Source of the DNA: an uncultured Pantoea sp.
GTDB lineage: Bacteria > Pseudomonadota > Gammaproteobacteria > Enterobacterales > Enterobacteriaceae
Direction of reading: 5' to 3'
Assembly: GCA_913778495.1 (NCBI GenBank)
Contig: CAJYVD010000019.1
Span: 1 to 64,000, forward strand
Length of the DNA stretch: 64,000 nucleotides
Part shown: piece by piece, positions 44,596 through 54,374 of the stretch
Layout: each line of letters opens with the position of its first letter
Position numbering within the stretch: the first letter of the stretch is position 1
Position numbers and translations under genes: made by a program
The notes under the pieces: generated by a model
What the model was told of the DNA's origin: nothing
Seen by the model: only the letters and a program-made list of their open reading frames with translations
The model's database searches: none

Positions 44596-44889
44596 TCAGC
44601 GTGCCATGCGCAGCGCCTCAGCGCGTTTTGCGGTGTCATAAACGTACTGCAACATCGGCTCAAGATCGGCATCGGGGCCGGCACCAATAATTTTGCTGCG
44701 TAGCCACACAATTTCGCTGGTGACGTCGGCGGCAAACAGCGCGTTGTTTTGTGCGTTGCGCAGCCATTTGAGCAAGAAGTTGTTCTGGCTGCGCACACCG
44801 CGCGCTTTTGCGGTTTTGGCATGGATTTTCAGCGCCACCAGCACACAGTAGTAAAAGTGGACGCGCTGGCTATAGCTTTGCGTCATCAT
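44596..44889 (-). CDS. hypothetical helical protein
   Basis: A 97-residue basic protein is largely helical (SQRVHFYYCVLVALKIHAKT, NFLLKWLRNAQNNALFAADV, LQYVYDTAKRAEALRMA). Two adjacent ATGs (44889, 44886) follow CAGGTAGCC. It lies about 120 bases upstream of the GNAT gene on the same strand. I do not recognise it. Confidence 0.6.
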   Translation of the reverse strand: MMTQSYSQRVHFYYCVLVALKIHAKTAKARGVRSQNNFLLKWLRNAQNNALFAADVTSEIVWLRSKIIGAGPDADLEPMLQYVYDTAKRAEALRMAR

Positions 44890-45396
44890 AGGAGGCTACC
44901 TGCGAAGCAAGGGGGGAGGGACGAAGGTCATCGATTTTTCATCTCTGTGATTTGCCTGACTCAAGGCGTCGTATGACGCTAAACGGTGTGTTTGCTGCTT
45001 GAATTCCAACGGTAAGCGCACATTAAGCGAATCTGCGCCACTGATGCAAGTGAGGAAAATCCGGTAATGCTGCGCGGTACGCATCAAACCGTCACATCGG
45101 GTGCGTGTGAAATCGCCAAGCGAAGCGTGAGGAAAACAGCCGGAATCGAGCCATTTTCACCAGCAATGCCTAAAAGAATAACTTTGCAGACGGTGACCAC
45201 AGCCTGTTACTGGCGAAACCTCAATTGTTGTCTACACTTATTGGCTCAGATGTTCTTTGTCTGGTTGCTACGTTGGTGCGTCCAGCGAGTATTTTTGGCG
45301 TGCACCTCCCCGAAATCTCGTTTCCATTCTTCACGACCTCGTCCGCAACCCGCTGAGAACGCTGTTTATTAATAAATGAAAGATACAGGAGGAGAT
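44890..45396. promoter_or_regulatory. otsBA upstream region
   Basis: About 500 bases without a convincing gene. TCTACACTTA at 45231-45240 matches the extended -10 of sigma-S promoters (CTACACTT), about 160 bases before the otsB start. That fits the known RpoS dependence of otsBA in E. coli. I see no other clear site. Confidence 0.5.
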
Positions 45397-46176
45397 GTGA
45401 CCCCTGCGGTTAATGAAAACAGCACCTTGCCGTCGTTAAGTGGTGGGCTTTACGCCTTCTTTTTTGATGTCGACGGGACGTTGGCGACCATCCAGTCTCA
45501 ACCCGAGTCCGTTTCAATCCCCGCGTTGGTTCGTCAGCATCTGCAACAACTCTCCAATCTTACCCACGGCGCCGTTGCACTGGTATCAGGGCGACCGATA
45601 GCGCAATTGGATGCGCTCGTCGCGCCGCTGGAAGCGCCTGCGGCAGGCGTACATGGCGCAGAACGCCGTGACGCCACCGGCCGCATTCATCGCCGCACGT
45701 TGCCTGATGACATCGCGCAGACCTTGCAAAGTGAACTGCAAGCGACGCTGGACCAGTGGCCCGGCACGCTGTTGGAAGTAAAAGGCATGGCTTTTGCGCT
45801 GCACTACCGCAACGCACCCGATTACGAAAACGCCATCCTGGCGCTGGCGCACGACGCCGTAGAACGCTTTCCGCTGCTCACGCTGCAGCCCGGTAAGTGC
45901 GTGGTTGAACTGAAACCACAGGGCGTAGATAAAGGTGCCGCGGTACAGGCGTTTATGCAGGAAGCCCCTTTCAGCGGCCGCATCCCGGTTTTTGTGGGTG
46001 ACGATCTCACTGACGAGAAAGGGTTTGCAGCGGTGAATGCCCTGCAGGGTATCTCCGTGAAGGTGGGTGAAGGTGCCACGCAGGCTCACTATCGCTTACA
46101 GGACGTTGAGGCGGTCTGGCACTGGCTTGAGCAACTATTATTACAATTAGAGCACGACATTGTTGGTAAGGAGTGA
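45397..46176 (+). CDS. otsB: trehalose-6-phosphate phosphatase
   Basis: This HAD-family phosphatase removes phosphate from trehalose-6-phosphate. The 259-residue form has the nucleophile motif FFFDVDGTLATIQ, VSGRPIAQLDAL, GVHGAERRDATGR, the lysine in LEVKGMAFALHYR, and VFVGDDLTDEKGFAAVN. I place the start at GTG 45397 because AGGAGG lies four bases upstream. The in-frame ATG at 45376 has no ribosome site and would bury that AGGAGG inside the gene. otsA follows after five bases. Confidence 0.92.
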   Translation: MTPAVNENSTLPSLSGGLYAFFFDVDGTLATIQSQPESVSIPALVRQHLQQLSNLTHGAVALVSGRPIAQLDALVAPLEAPAAGVHGAERRDATGRIHRRTLPDDIAQTLQSELQATLDQWPGTLLEVKGMAFALHYRNAPDYENAILALAHDAVERFPLLTLQPGKCVVELKPQGVDKGAAVQAFMQEAPFSGRIPVFVGDDLTDEKGFAAVNALQGISVKVGEGATQAHYRLQDVEAVWHWLEQLLLQLEHDIVGKE

Positions 46177-46181
46177 AGGTT

Positions 46182-47615
46182 ATGAGTCGTTTAGTCGTAG
46201 TATCAAACCGTATCGCGATTCCAGACGGAAGCAAATCTAGCGCAGGCGGCCTGGCGGTCGGCATTTTGGATGCGCTGAAAAATACCGGCGGTCTGTGGTT
46301 TGGCTGGAACGGCGAGATCAGTGAATTCACCGGTGAAGAAGATGAAGTTTCACAGGTTGAACATGACGGCATCACCTATGCCTCTCTGCCGTTGAATCAG
46401 GATGATTACGATCAATATTACTGCCAGTTTTCGAATACCGTGCTCTGGCCCGCGTTCCACTATCGCCTCGATTTAGTGCAATACCAGCGCGAAGCGTGGG
46501 ACGGGTACTGCCGCGTTAACCACCTGCTGGCGAAGCGCCTGCAGCCGTTGATCAAACCCGATGACATTCTGTGGATCCACGATTATCACCTGCTGCCTTT
46601 TGCGGCTGAGCTGCGCAAGCTGGGTATCAACAACCGTATCGGATTCTTTCTGCATATCCCGTTCCCGACGCCAGAAATTTTCAACGCGCTGCCGCCGCAT
46701 CAAGAGTTGTTGGAGATGATGAGCGACTACGACTTGTTGGGTTTCCAGACAGAATCCGATCGCGTGGCGTTTCTCGATAGCCTGAGCCAGCTCACGCAGT
46801 TGCAGAATAAAGGAGAGAAGTGTCACCGCGCCTTTGGCAACACCTTTATGACCGAGGTCTATCCTATTGGGATTGAGCCAGACAGCATTAAAGAGATGGC
46901 CCAAGGCCCGCTGCCACCGAAGATGGCCGCCATGAAGCGCGAGCTGGGTGATTTGCAAAATATCATTGCCTGTGAGCGTCTGGATTACTCCAAAGGCTTG
47001 CCGGAACGTTTCCTGGCTTACGAAGCGCTGCTGGAAAACTATCCGGAACACCGCGGAAAAATTCGCTATTCGCAAATTGCACCGACCTCACGCGGTGACG
47101 TGCAGGCCTATCAGGACATCCGCGCACAGCTGCAGACCGAGGCAGGGCGCATCAACGGCAAATATGGCACGCTGGGCTGGACGCCGCTCTACTACCTTAA
47201 CCAGCACTTCGATCGCCGTCTGCTGATGAAAATCTTCCGTCTGACCGACGTCGGCCTGATTACGCCGCTGCGTGACGGCATGAACCTTGTGGCGAAAGAG
47301 TACGTGGCCGCTCAGGATCCGGATGACCCGGGCGTCTTGGTGCTGTCACGCTTTGCCGGTGCCGCGCATGAATTGACCTCGGCGCTGATCGTCAACCCCT
47401 ACGATAGGGATGACGTGGCGGCGGCGTTGAACCGCGCGCTGACCATGCCGCGCACCGAGCGTATTTCACGTTATAACGACATGATGGCCGTACTGCGCAA
47501 GCAGGATATCACCCGCTGGCGCGAAAGCTTCCTGGCGGATTTGGATCATCTGCCCGTCCGCAGCGCCGATCATGGCACGCAGAACAAGGTGGCCACCTTT
47601 CCGCGTTTAGCGTAA
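46182..47615 (+). CDS. otsA: trehalose-6-phosphate synthase
   Basis: This glycosyltransferase family 20 enzyme joins UDP-glucose and glucose-6-phosphate. The 477-residue protein has LVVVSNRIAIPD, SSAGGLAVGIL (UDP-glucose loop), WFGWNGEIS, WIHDYHLLPFA, IGFFLHIPFPTPEIF, ERLDYSKGLPERFLAYE and PLRDGMNLVAKEYVAAQ. AAGGAG and GAAGGTT lie before ATG 46182. Together with OtsB it makes trehalose as an osmo- and desiccation protectant; TreA, also in this window, degrades it outside. Confidence 0.95.
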   Translation: MSRLVVVSNRIAIPDGSKSSAGGLAVGILDALKNTGGLWFGWNGEISEFTGEEDEVSQVEHDGITYASLPLNQDDYDQYYCQFSNTVLWPAFHYRLDLVQYQREAWDGYCRVNHLLAKRLQPLIKPDDILWIHDYHLLPFAAELRKLGINNRIGFFLHIPFPTPEIFNALPPHQELLEMMSDYDLLGFQTESDRVAFLDSLSQLTQLQNKGEKCHRAFGNTFMTEVYPIGIEPDSIKEMAQGPLPPKMAAMKRELGDLQNIIACERLDYSKGLPERFLAYEALLENYPEHRGKIRYSQIAPTSRGDVQAYQDIRAQLQTEAGRINGKYGTLGWTPLYYLNQHFDRRLLMKIFRLTDVGLITPLRDGMNLVAKEYVAAQDPDDPGVLVLSRFAGAAHELTSALIVNPYDRDDVAAALNRALTMPRTERISRYNDMMAVLRKQDITRWRESFLADLDHLPVRSADHGTQNKVATFPRLA

Positions 47616-47620
47616 GTCTG

Positions 47621-47655
47621 GTTAATAAGGCGCATTAATGACGCGCCTTATTAAC
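47621..47655 (+). terminator. long hairpin after otsA
   Basis: Perfect 13-base arms GTTAATAAGGCGC and GCGCCTTATTAAC flank a nine-base loop six bases after the otsA stop. There is no T-run downstream, so it may stabilise the mRNA end or terminate with help. Confidence 0.6.
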
Positions 47656-48638
47656 GCCGCCGCGCAATGACGGCAGTCGTTGCGTCGGACAAAATGCCGT
47701 CAAAATCCTACGCAAGCGAAGAGCAAAGGCCGTGGAGAAATCGATTTCATTATCAAAGTGCGATCCGCGGCAAATTCATCAGAAATTTCTATGAGAGTTG
47801 CACAGAGAATGTGCACTTTATCAACAAAATGGTTTTATTTTACCCCAAACCTAAAGTTTTCCATGGTCAGGCCGATACTTAATGTGCATCGGTATGCAAT
47901 TTCTGCAATAGATTCATAATGCTAATGTAACCCCCTGTTACATCGCTTGCCATATCCTTGACCCCCCTTACAAAACCCTGACAAATCGCAGCGGCGCTAC
48001 GCGCACGCTTCACGCTACGTTTACATCACCCATTTATGCCTGTCGGGAAATATTCCCTGTAAGTGACTAATTTAAATAGGGATATTTATGCCTTTTTTTA
48101 GCACTTTATGCTGCATTGCGTTGTGATGATGGAGAGTTATCACTCGCTAACGGCAATCGCATGGATAAATGCGCATCGCTAGCGCAGTAAAGGCGGAGGG
48201 GATAAAGCAGGCCGTTTTTCCAGTGTCTGATTAGCGAAACGATTCGCTAATGATTAAAAATTGAACAAAATAAAAGCGGCGCTGAACCTTCAAGAAAAAA
48301 ATTTGCGTTAAAAGTGTGATGCAGATCACACTTTATCTAAAATTTCGCTCCACTCACGTTGTATGTCGAAATCAGACGATATAGATTTGCGTTGTTTTCA
48401 GATTAGTCCTAAAAAACTGTAAGCAGACGTCACGGAAGATGGTTACAACTCAAGAAAAGATTGGCCTGGAGTTTTGACTACTACTGAATCATCGTCCCGG
48501 CGGGAAGTGAAACAGTTCAGTACATGTTGGTTTAAGCCTGATTATTTTTTGCCATCTTTAGATTTACCAACCAGCAACCCGAACCACAGATAATCTTATT
48601 TTGTGGCCGTAAATGTCGTGTTATCAGGATGGAAAAAA
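47656..48638 (+). promoter_or_regulatory. flhDC control region and leader
   Basis: Nearly 1 kb of AT-rich DNA without a convincing gene lies before flhD. It holds a near-perfect CRP site (48311-48334), about 305 bases before the start codon, which in enterics activates flhDC. The space beyond it allows a long untranslated leader such as that targeted by CsrA and small RNAs in E. coli. I cannot place the promoter or further regulator sites by eye. Confidence 0.65.
48311..48334. promoter_or_regulatory. CRP-cAMP binding site of flhDC
   Basis: AAAGTGTGATGCAGATCACA followed by CTTT contains TGTGA-N6-TCACA, with exact half-sites and symmetric AAAG/CTTT flanks. This is the classical catabolite activation site of the flagellar master operon. 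Confidence 0.9.
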
Positions 48639-48989
48639 ATGGGTACATCAGAATTATTAAAACATATCTATGACATCAACTTGTCATATTTGCTTCTCGC
48701 ACAGCGTTTAATAAACCAGGAAAAAGCCTCTGCAATGTTTCGTTTGGGAATTGATGAAGCAATGGCTGACGCATTATCACAATTGACGTTGCCAGAAATG
48801 GTTAAATTAGCGGAAACCAATCAGTTGGTGTGCCAGTTCCGGTTCACCGACCACAATCAAATTACGCGTTTGACGCAAGAGTCGCGCGTTGACGATTTGC
48901 AGCAGATTCATACCGGCATTTTATTATCGAGCCGTTTACTGCGTAATGCGTCAAAAAATGACGTGTCTGCGAAGAAGAGGGCGGTATAA
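48639..48989 (+). CDS. flhD: flagellar master regulator subunit FlhD
   Basis: FlhD forms FlhD4C2 with FlhC and activates class 2 flagellar promoters. The 116-residue protein begins [20 protein letters not shown] and has [16 protein letters not shown] and [20 protein letters not shown], close to E. coli FlhD. ATG 48639 follows CAGGATGG; a longer frame from 48603 adds residues not found in relatives. flhC begins on the next base after the stop. Confidence 0.95.
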   Translation: MGTSELLKHIYDINLSYLLLAQRLINQEKASAMFRLGIDEAMADALSQLTLPEMVKLAETNQLVCQFRFTDHNQITRLTQESRVDDLQQIHTGILLSSRLLRNASKNDVSAKKRAV

Positions 48990-49568
48990 ATGAGCGAGAA
49001 AAGTATCGTTCAGGAAGCGCGCGACATTCAGCTGGCAATGGAGCTGATTTCATTGGGTGCCAGGCTGCAGATGCTTGAAAGTGAAACCCAGCTCAGCCGT
49101 GGTCGACTGATTAAGCTGTACAAAGAGCTACGTGGTGCACCACCGCCAAAAGGCATGCTGCCGTTCTCAACGGATTGGTTCATGACGTGGGAGCAAAACA
49201 TTCACGCCTCAATGTTCTGTAACGCGTGGCAGTTCTTACTGAAAACCGGCCTGAACAGTGGCGTAGAAGCCGTGATCAAAGCTTACCGTTTGTATTTGGA
49301 ACAGTGTCCACAATCGGACGAGGGCCCGCTGTTGGCGCTGACGCGCGCCTGGACCCTGGTGCGATTCGTGGAGAGCGGTATGCTGGAGCTTTCGGACTGC
49401 AAATGCTGCAGCGGTAGCTTTATTAACCATGCGCACCAACCGCCGGGCAGCTTTGTTTGCAGCCTGTGCCAGCCGCCATCACGCGCGGTAAAAAGACGTA
49501 AACTTTCTGCAGATTCTGCCGATACCTTTCCACAACTGCTGGATGAACAGGTTAAACACGCCGTTTAA
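48990..49568 (+). CDS. flhC: flagellar master regulator subunit FlhC
   Basis: FlhC is the zinc-binding DNA-recognition subunit of FlhD4C2. The 192-residue protein has [40 protein letters not shown] and the four zinc cysteines in [11 protein letters not shown] and FVCSLCQPP. It is co-transcribed with flhD. Confidence 0.95.
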   Translation: MSEKSIVQEARDIQLAMELISLGARLQMLESETQLSRGRLIKLYKELRGAPPPKGMLPFSTDWFMTWEQNIHASMFCNAWQFLLKTGLNSGVEAVIKAYRLYLEQCPQSDEGPLLALTRAWTLVRFVESGMLELSDCKCCSGSFINHAHQPPGSFVCSLCQPPSRAVKRRKLSADSADTFPQLLDEQVKHAV

Positions 49569-49591
49569 GTTTGTTCGCATCGTGGAAAAAA

Positions 49592-49624
49592 TCCAGCAGC
49601 GGTTAACCCCGCTGCTTTTTTTTT
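49592..49624 (+). terminator. Rho-independent terminator after flhC
   Basis: CCAGCAGCGG-TTAA-CCCCGCTGC forms the stem, and eight or more T follow. It separates flhDC from motAB, so the mot operon needs its own promoter. Confidence 0.88.
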
Positions 49625-49700
49625 GCCCACGGTTTACGGATAACGCCTTCGGCTCTCTGGCTTAACTTCCACCCACACGTTACGGACGTAAGGATTATTT

Positions 49701-50588
49701 GTGCTGATTATTCTGGGTTATATCGTGGTCGTCGGCTCCGTGTTGGGCGGCTATATGATGGTCGGTGGCCATCTGGGCGCATTATATCAACCTGCCGAGT
49801 TGGTTATTATTGGCGGAGCCGGTATCGGCGCATTTTTAGTGGGTAATAATGGTAAAGCGATTAAGAAAACCTTAAAAGCCCTGCCTTTGTTAATGCGCGG
49901 ATCAAAATATAACAAATCTGTTTACATGGATTTGATGGCGCTGCTTTATCGCCTGATGGCCAAGTCTCGCCAGCAAGGGATGCTGTCGCTGGAACGCGAT
50001 ATCGAAGATCCAAGCCAAAGTGAAATCTTCACTAACTATCCACGCATATTAGCCGATAAACAGTTGGTGGATTTTATTACCGATTATTTGCGTTTGATGG
50101 TCAGCGGAAATATGAACGCGTTTGAAATTGAAGCGCTGATGGATGAAGAGATTGAGACTTACGAGCACGAGTGCGAAGTCCCGGCGCAAAGTTTATCTGC
50201 GATGGGAGATGGCCTGCCCGCATTCGGGATCGTGGCGGCGGTAATGGGCGTGGTACACGCACTCGCTTCGGCGGATCGTCCCGCTGCGGAATTGGGCGCG
50301 CTGGTGGCGCACGCCATGGTGGGAACCTTCCTCGGCATTCTGCTGGCGTACGGCTTTATTTCGCCGTTGGCTTCCGTACTGCGCCAGAAGTGTTCTGAGA
50401 CCACCAAAATGATGCAGTGCGTCAAAGTCACCTTGCTCTCAAGCCTGAATGGCTACGCACCGCAGATCGCGGTCGAGTTTGGGCGTAAAACCCTCTACTC
50501 CACAGATCGTCCCTCTTTCTCTGAACTGGAAGAGCATGTGCGTAACGCCAAGAACCCGGCGAAACAGACATCGGAAGAGAGCTCATGA
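49701..50588 (+). CDS. motA: flagellar stator protein MotA
   Basis: MotA forms the proton-driven stator with MotB. It starts at GTG 49701 after TAAGGA, giving 295 residues with four membrane helices: 1-22, 33-50, about 170-192 and 202-222. The cytoplasmic loop carries the charged residues that touch Fli[17 protein letters not shown] and [16 protein letters not shown], carrying the conserved prolines, are typical. motB overlaps by four bases. No good sigma-28 promoter could be placed immediately upstream. Confidence 0.95.
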   Translation: MLIILGYIVVVGSVLGGYMMVGGHLGALYQPAELVIIGGAGIGAFLVGNNGKAIKKTLKALPLLMRGSKYNKSVYMDLMALLYRLMAKSRQQGMLSLERDIEDPSQSEIFTNYPRILADKQLVDFITDYLRLMVSGNMNAFEIEALMDEEIETYEHECEVPAQSLSAMGDGLPAFGIVAAVMGVVHALASADRPAAELGALVAHAMVGTFLGILLAYGFISPLASVLRQKCSETTKMMQCVKVTLLSSLNGYAPQIAVEFGRKTLYSTDRPSFSELEEHVRNAKNPAKQTSEESS

Positions 50589-51610
50589 AGCATGGCAATC
50601 GCCCCATTGTGCTGGTTAGAAAGCGCAAACATAAAGGTCATCATGGCAGTCACGGTTCGTGGAAAATCGCTTATGCCGACTTTATGACGGCGATGATGGC
50701 TTTTTTTATGGTGATGTGGCTTCTCTCCATCGCCAGCCCTAAAGAGTTGGTACAAATTGCCGAATACTTCCGTACGCCTTTGAAAGTGGCGTTAACCGGC
50801 GGCAATCGCAGCAGTGACAGTGAAAGCCCGATTCCCGGCGGCGGAGACGATCCAACGCGTAAAGAAGGGGAAGTGAAAAAAGTGGTCGATTTGGATGCGC
50901 AGAAGAAGAAGCTGGAAGAGATCCGCCTGAATCGCCTGCGTGAAAAGCTCGATCAGATGATTGAAGCCGATCCGCGTCTGAAGGCGCTGCGCCCGCACCT
51001 GATCATTAACATGGTGGAAGAGGGGCTGCGCATTCAGATTATTGACAGCCAGAATCGGCCGATGTTTAAAACCGGCAGCGCGGAGGTGGAGCCCTATATG
51101 CGTGACATTTTGCGCGCTATTGCGCCGATCCTGAACGATATCCCAAACAAAATCAGTTTGGCGGGGCATACCGATGACTTCCAGTATGCCAACGGCGACA
51201 GAGGATACAGCAACTGGGAGCTGTCAGCTGACCGCGCCAATGCTTCGCGCCGTGAGCTGGTGCTGGGCGGGATGGACGGTTCCAAAATGCTGCGCGTGGT
51301 GGGCATGGCCGACACCATGCGCCTGAAAAATCGCGGCGCGAACGATGAAGTGAACCGCCGCATAAGCCTGCTGGTGCTGAACCATGACACCCAGGCCGCG
51401 ATTGAAAAAGAGAATGCCGAGAGCGACGCCGTTCAGGTGACCGACCCGGCACAGATTATTCCCGAGATTACCGCACCTGCCGGGCCAAAAGCGCCTGCCG
51501 CCGCGGGTTCCAACACCCCAGCCCCAGCGGCTGCGGCAGCGACCCCCACGACGGCAGCGCCAACAGCAGCGGGCGCGGTGACACCAGACCAACCCTCACA
51601 GCCGAGGTGA
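50585..51610 (+). CDS. motB: flagellar stator protein MotB
   Basis: MotB anchors the stator to peptidoglycan and carries the proton-binding aspartate, seen in [20 protein letters not shown] near the single membrane helix (about 29-50). The OmpA-like peptidoglycan-binding domain has [20 protein letters not shown] and [15 protein letters not shown]. The C-terminal 50 residues are a low-complexity Ala/Pro/Thr tail longer than in E. coli. It is coupled to motA. Confidence 0.95.
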   Translation: MKHGNRPIVLVRKRKHKGHHGSHGSWKIAYADFMTAMMAFFMVMWLLSIASPKELVQIAEYFRTPLKVALTGGNRSSDSESPIPGGGDDPTRKEGEVKKVVDLDAQKKKLEEIRLNRLREKLDQMIEADPRLKALRPHLIINMVEEGLRIQIIDSQNRPMFKTGSAEVEPYMRDILRAIAPILNDIPNKISLAGHTDDFQYANGDRGYSNWELSADRANASRRELVLGGMDGSKMLRVVGMADTMRLKNRGANDEVNRRISLLVLNHDTQAAIEKENAESDAVQVTDPAQIIPEITAPAGPKAPAAAGSNTPAPAAAAATPTTAAPTAAGAVTPDQPSQPR

Positions 51611-51614
51611 TCCC

Positions 51615-53606
51615 GTGAGCATGGACATCAGCGATTTTTACCAAACGTTTTTTGATGAGGCCGACGAGCTGTTAGCGGATATGGAGCAGCACCTGTTGGG
51701 ACTGGATCCCCAGGAACCAGATTCCGAGCAGTTAAACGCCATCTTCCGCGCCGCCCACTCCATTAAGGGCGGAGCCGGTACGTTTGGCTTTACCGTTTTA
51801 CAGGAAACGACCCACATCCTGGAGAACATTTTGGATGGTGCACGCCGTGGCGAAATGCAGCTCAGCACCGACATCATCAACCTGTTTTTGGAAACCAAAG
51901 ATATTATGCAGGAACAGCTCGATGCCTATAAAACCGCGCAGGAGCCAAATGCCGAGAGTTTTAACTACATCTGCGAAGCCCTGCGTCAATTGGCGCTGGA
52001 AGCAAAAGGCCTGGCGCCCGTCGCTGCACCCGTAGCGGAAGTGATTGACATCGCGAGCGCGCCGGCGGCGTCAAAAGGTTTGCACGTTCAGCTGGTCTCG
52101 CTAAAAGAGAAAGAGCCGGACTTGCTGTTAGAAGAGCTGGGCAACCTCGGTGCGCTCTCTAACGTGGTCAAAGGCACGGACACGCTGGATGTCACCATCG
52201 AAGGCGTGGATAAAGACGACATCGTCGCGGTGCTGTGCTTTGTCATTGAAGAAGGGCAGATCCGCTTCCCGGAAGGTGAGACATCGGCACCTGCGGCGAG
52301 CGCAGAGGCCGTGCCGGCTCCGGCCGCAGCAGCAGCTCCTGCACCGGTGGCCACCGTCACGGAAATCACCCCGGCGAAGCGCGAAAACAAACGCGCGGCG
52401 GCACCGGCAAAAACCAGTGAGTCCAGCAGCATTCGCGTAGCGGTAGAAAAAGTGGATCAGCTCATCAACCTCGTGGGTGAACTGGTGATCACGCAGTCGA
52501 TGCTGGCGCAGCGCTCCGGTGAACTGGATCCGGTAGCACACGGCGACCTGCTGAACAGCATGGGCCAGCTGGAGCGCAACGCGCGCGACCTGCAGGAATC
52601 GGTCATGTCAATTCGCATGATGCCGATGGAGTACGTGTTCAGCCGCTTCCCACGTTTGGTTCGCGACCTGGCCAGTAAGCTCGGTAAAGAAGTGGAACTG
52701 ACGCTGCTGGGTAGCTCTACCGAACTGGATAAGAGCTTAATTGAACGCATTATCGATCCGTTAACGCACCTGGTGCGTAATAGCCTTGACCACGGTATCG
52801 AAACCCCGGAAAAACGCATTGCGGCGAATAAAACCGCGGTGGGCAACCTCACGCTGTCAGCAGAACATCAGGGCGGCAACATCTGCATCGAAGTGATCGA
52901 TGACGGTGCCGGCCTCAACCGCCAGCGTATTCTCGCTAAAGCGTTGTCATCTGGCCTGCCGGTCAGCGACAGCATGAGCGATGAAGAAGTGGGCATGCTG
53001 ATCTTCGCACCGGGCTTTTCCACCGCCGAACAGGTTACGGACGTTTCAGGCCGCGGCGTCGGCATGGACGTGGTGAAGCGAAATATCCAGGAGATGGGCG
53101 GGCACGTTGAGATCGCCTCGAAAGAGGGCAAAGGCACCACCATCCGCATTCTGCTGCCGCTGACGCTGGCGATCCTCGACGGTATGTCCGTGCGCGTGGC
53201 AGACGAAGTCTTCATTCTGCCGCTCAACGCGGTAATGGAATCACTGCAGCCGACCGCCGAAGAGCTGAAGCCGCTGGCCGGCGGCGAGCGCGTACTGGAA
53301 GTGCGTGGCGAATACCTGCCGCTGGTAGAGCTGTGGAACGTGTTCGACGTGCAGAACGCCAAAACCGATGCCACGCAAGGCATTGTGGTGATTCTGCAGA
53401 GCGCAGGGCGCCGCTATGCGCTGCTGGTTGACCAGCTGATCGGCCAGCACCAGGTCGTGGTGAAAAACCTTGAGAGCAACTATCGCAAAGTGCCGGGCAT
53501 CTCTGCCGCCACCATTCTGGGCGATGGCAGCGTCGCGCTGATTGTGGACGTGTCCGCACTGCAATCGTTGAACCGTGAAAAGCGTGTGGCCGGTGCCGCA
53601 GCGTAA
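51615..53606 (+). CDS. cheA: chemotaxis histidine kinase CheA
   Basis: CheA phosphorylates CheY and CheB under receptor control. The 663-residue protein has P1 with the phosphohistidine in [15 protein letters not shown] (His48), P2 (about 160-225), an Ala/Pro linker, P3 dimer helices, P4 ATPase boxes ([47 protein letters not shown]) and P5 CheW-like domain. The GTG at 51615 gives [13 protein letters not shown] as in E. coli; ATG 51621 could give the CheA start two codons later. Confidence 0.96.
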   Translation: MSMDISDFYQTFFDEADELLADMEQHLLGLDPQEPDSEQLNAIFRAAHSIKGGAGTFGFTVLQETTHILENILDGARRGEMQLSTDIINLFLETKDIMQEQLDAYKTAQEPNAESFNYICEALRQLALEAKGLAPVAAPVAEVIDIASAPAASKGLHVQLVSLKEKEPDLLLEELGNLGALSNVVKGTDTLDVTIEGVDKDDIVAVLCFVIEEGQIRFPEGETSAPAASAEAVPAPAAAAAPAPVATVTEITPAKRENKRAAAPAKTSESSSIRVAVEKVDQLINLVGELVITQSMLAQRSGELDPVAHGDLLNSMGQLERNARDLQESVMSIRMMPMEYVFSRFPRLVRDLASKLGKEVELTLLGSSTELDKSLIERIIDPLTHLVRNSLDHGIETPEKRIAANKTAVGNLTLSAEHQGGNICIEVIDDGAGLNRQRILAKALSSGLPVSDSMSDEEVGMLIFAPGFSTAEQVTDVSGRGVGMDVVKRNIQEMGGHVEIASKEGKGTTIRILLPLTLAILDGMSVRVADEVFILPLNAVMESLQPTAEELKPLAGGERVLEVRGEYLPLVELWNVFDVQNAKTDATQGIVVILQSAGRRYALLVDQLIGQHQVVVKNLESNYRKVPGISAATILGDGSVALIVDVSALQSLNREKRVAGAAA

Positions 53607-53629
53607 CAGATAACCAAAGGGTAAAAAAA

Positions 53630-54127
53630 ATGACTGACATGGCAACCGTGACCAAAATCGCTGGCGAAACCGTCGGCCAGGAATTCTTAGTGTTCACGCT
53701 GGGTGATGAAGAGTACGGCATCGATATTCTGAAAGTGCAGGAGATTCGCGGTTACGATCAGGTGACGCGCATCGCCAACACGCCTGAATTTATCAAAGGC
53801 GTCACTAACCTGCGCGGCGTGATCGTGCCGATTATCGATCTGCGCGTGAAATTCTCGCAGCCAGACGTGGACTACAACGAAAACACCGTGGTGATTGTGC
53901 TGAATTTGGTGCAGCGCGTCGTGGGTATTGTGGTGGATGGCGTCTCTGACGTGCTGTCGCTGACCCAGGATCAAATTCGCCCGGCCCCGGAATTCGCGGT
54001 GACCATGTCAACCGAATACCTCACCGGTTTGGGCGCGCTCGGCGAGCGTATGCTGATTCTGGTCGATATCGAGAAGCTGCTGAGCAGCGACGAGATGGCG
54101 CTGGTGGATACGCTGCGCAGCGCATAA
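53630..54127 (+). CDS. cheW: chemotaxis coupling protein CheW
   Basis: CheW links CheA to the receptors. The 165-residue protein has the two SH3-like subdomains: [40 protein letters not shown] and [15 protein letters not shown]. It ends the motAB-cheAW operon, with a strong terminator 17 bases after the stop. Confidence 0.96.
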   Translation: MTDMATVTKIAGETVGQEFLVFTLGDEEYGIDILKVQEIRGYDQVTRIANTPEFIKGVTNLRGVIVPIIDLRVKFSQPDVDYNENTVVIVLNLVQRVVGIVVDGVSDVLSLTQDQIRPAPEFAVTMSTEYLTGLGALGERMLILVDIEKLLSSDEMALVDTLRSA

Positions 54128-54140
54128 GGGTGATGCGATA

Positions 54141-54172
54141 ACGGGCTGCCCACCGGCGGCCCGTTTTTTTTT
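54141..54172 (+). terminator. Rho-independent terminator after cheW
   Basis: ACGGGC...GCCCGT stem with a CACCGGC-type loop is followed by nine T. It separates motAB-cheAW from the receptor genes. Confidence 0.9.
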
Positions 54173-54316
54173 GTCTTTTTTACAGCCGCAACGCTGTTTT
54201 CTTTCCGCTTTCCGCTGCCTTCCCGTTTACGCGCCGGTTCCGCTTTCTTTAGTTGTTAAACACTAGTTAATGCTTAATACTCAGCATGATATTTTGTAAA
54301 GAAGGCGAAAATCGTC

Positions 54317-54343
54317 TCAAACATTGCGCGGGGCGGTCGATAA
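54317..54343 (+). promoter_or_regulatory. sigma-28-type promoter of the first receptor gene
   Basis: GTCGATAA (54336-54343) is seven of eight matches to the FliA -10. Eleven bases upstream lies TCAAACAT, a weaker fit to TAAAGTTT. It lies 32 bases before the start codon. Confidence 0.65.
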
Positions 54344-54374
54344 CAGCGGGAGTGAAAACCTACCTGGAGAACCC

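Noticed and set aside
45067-45372. Open frame of about 100 codons before otsB
   Set aside because: Cys/Trp/Arg-rich composition, no ribosome site, and it covers the likely sigma-S promoter of otsBA.
47667-47919. Two overlapping open frames in the flhDC upstream region
   Set aside because: No ribosome site and the peptides look like translated non-coding AT-rich DNA.
49617-49643. ACGGATAA as a sigma-28 -10 before motA
   Set aside because: The required -35 position holds only the T-run of the flhC terminator, so the match is poor compared with the promoters at 9875 and 56164.
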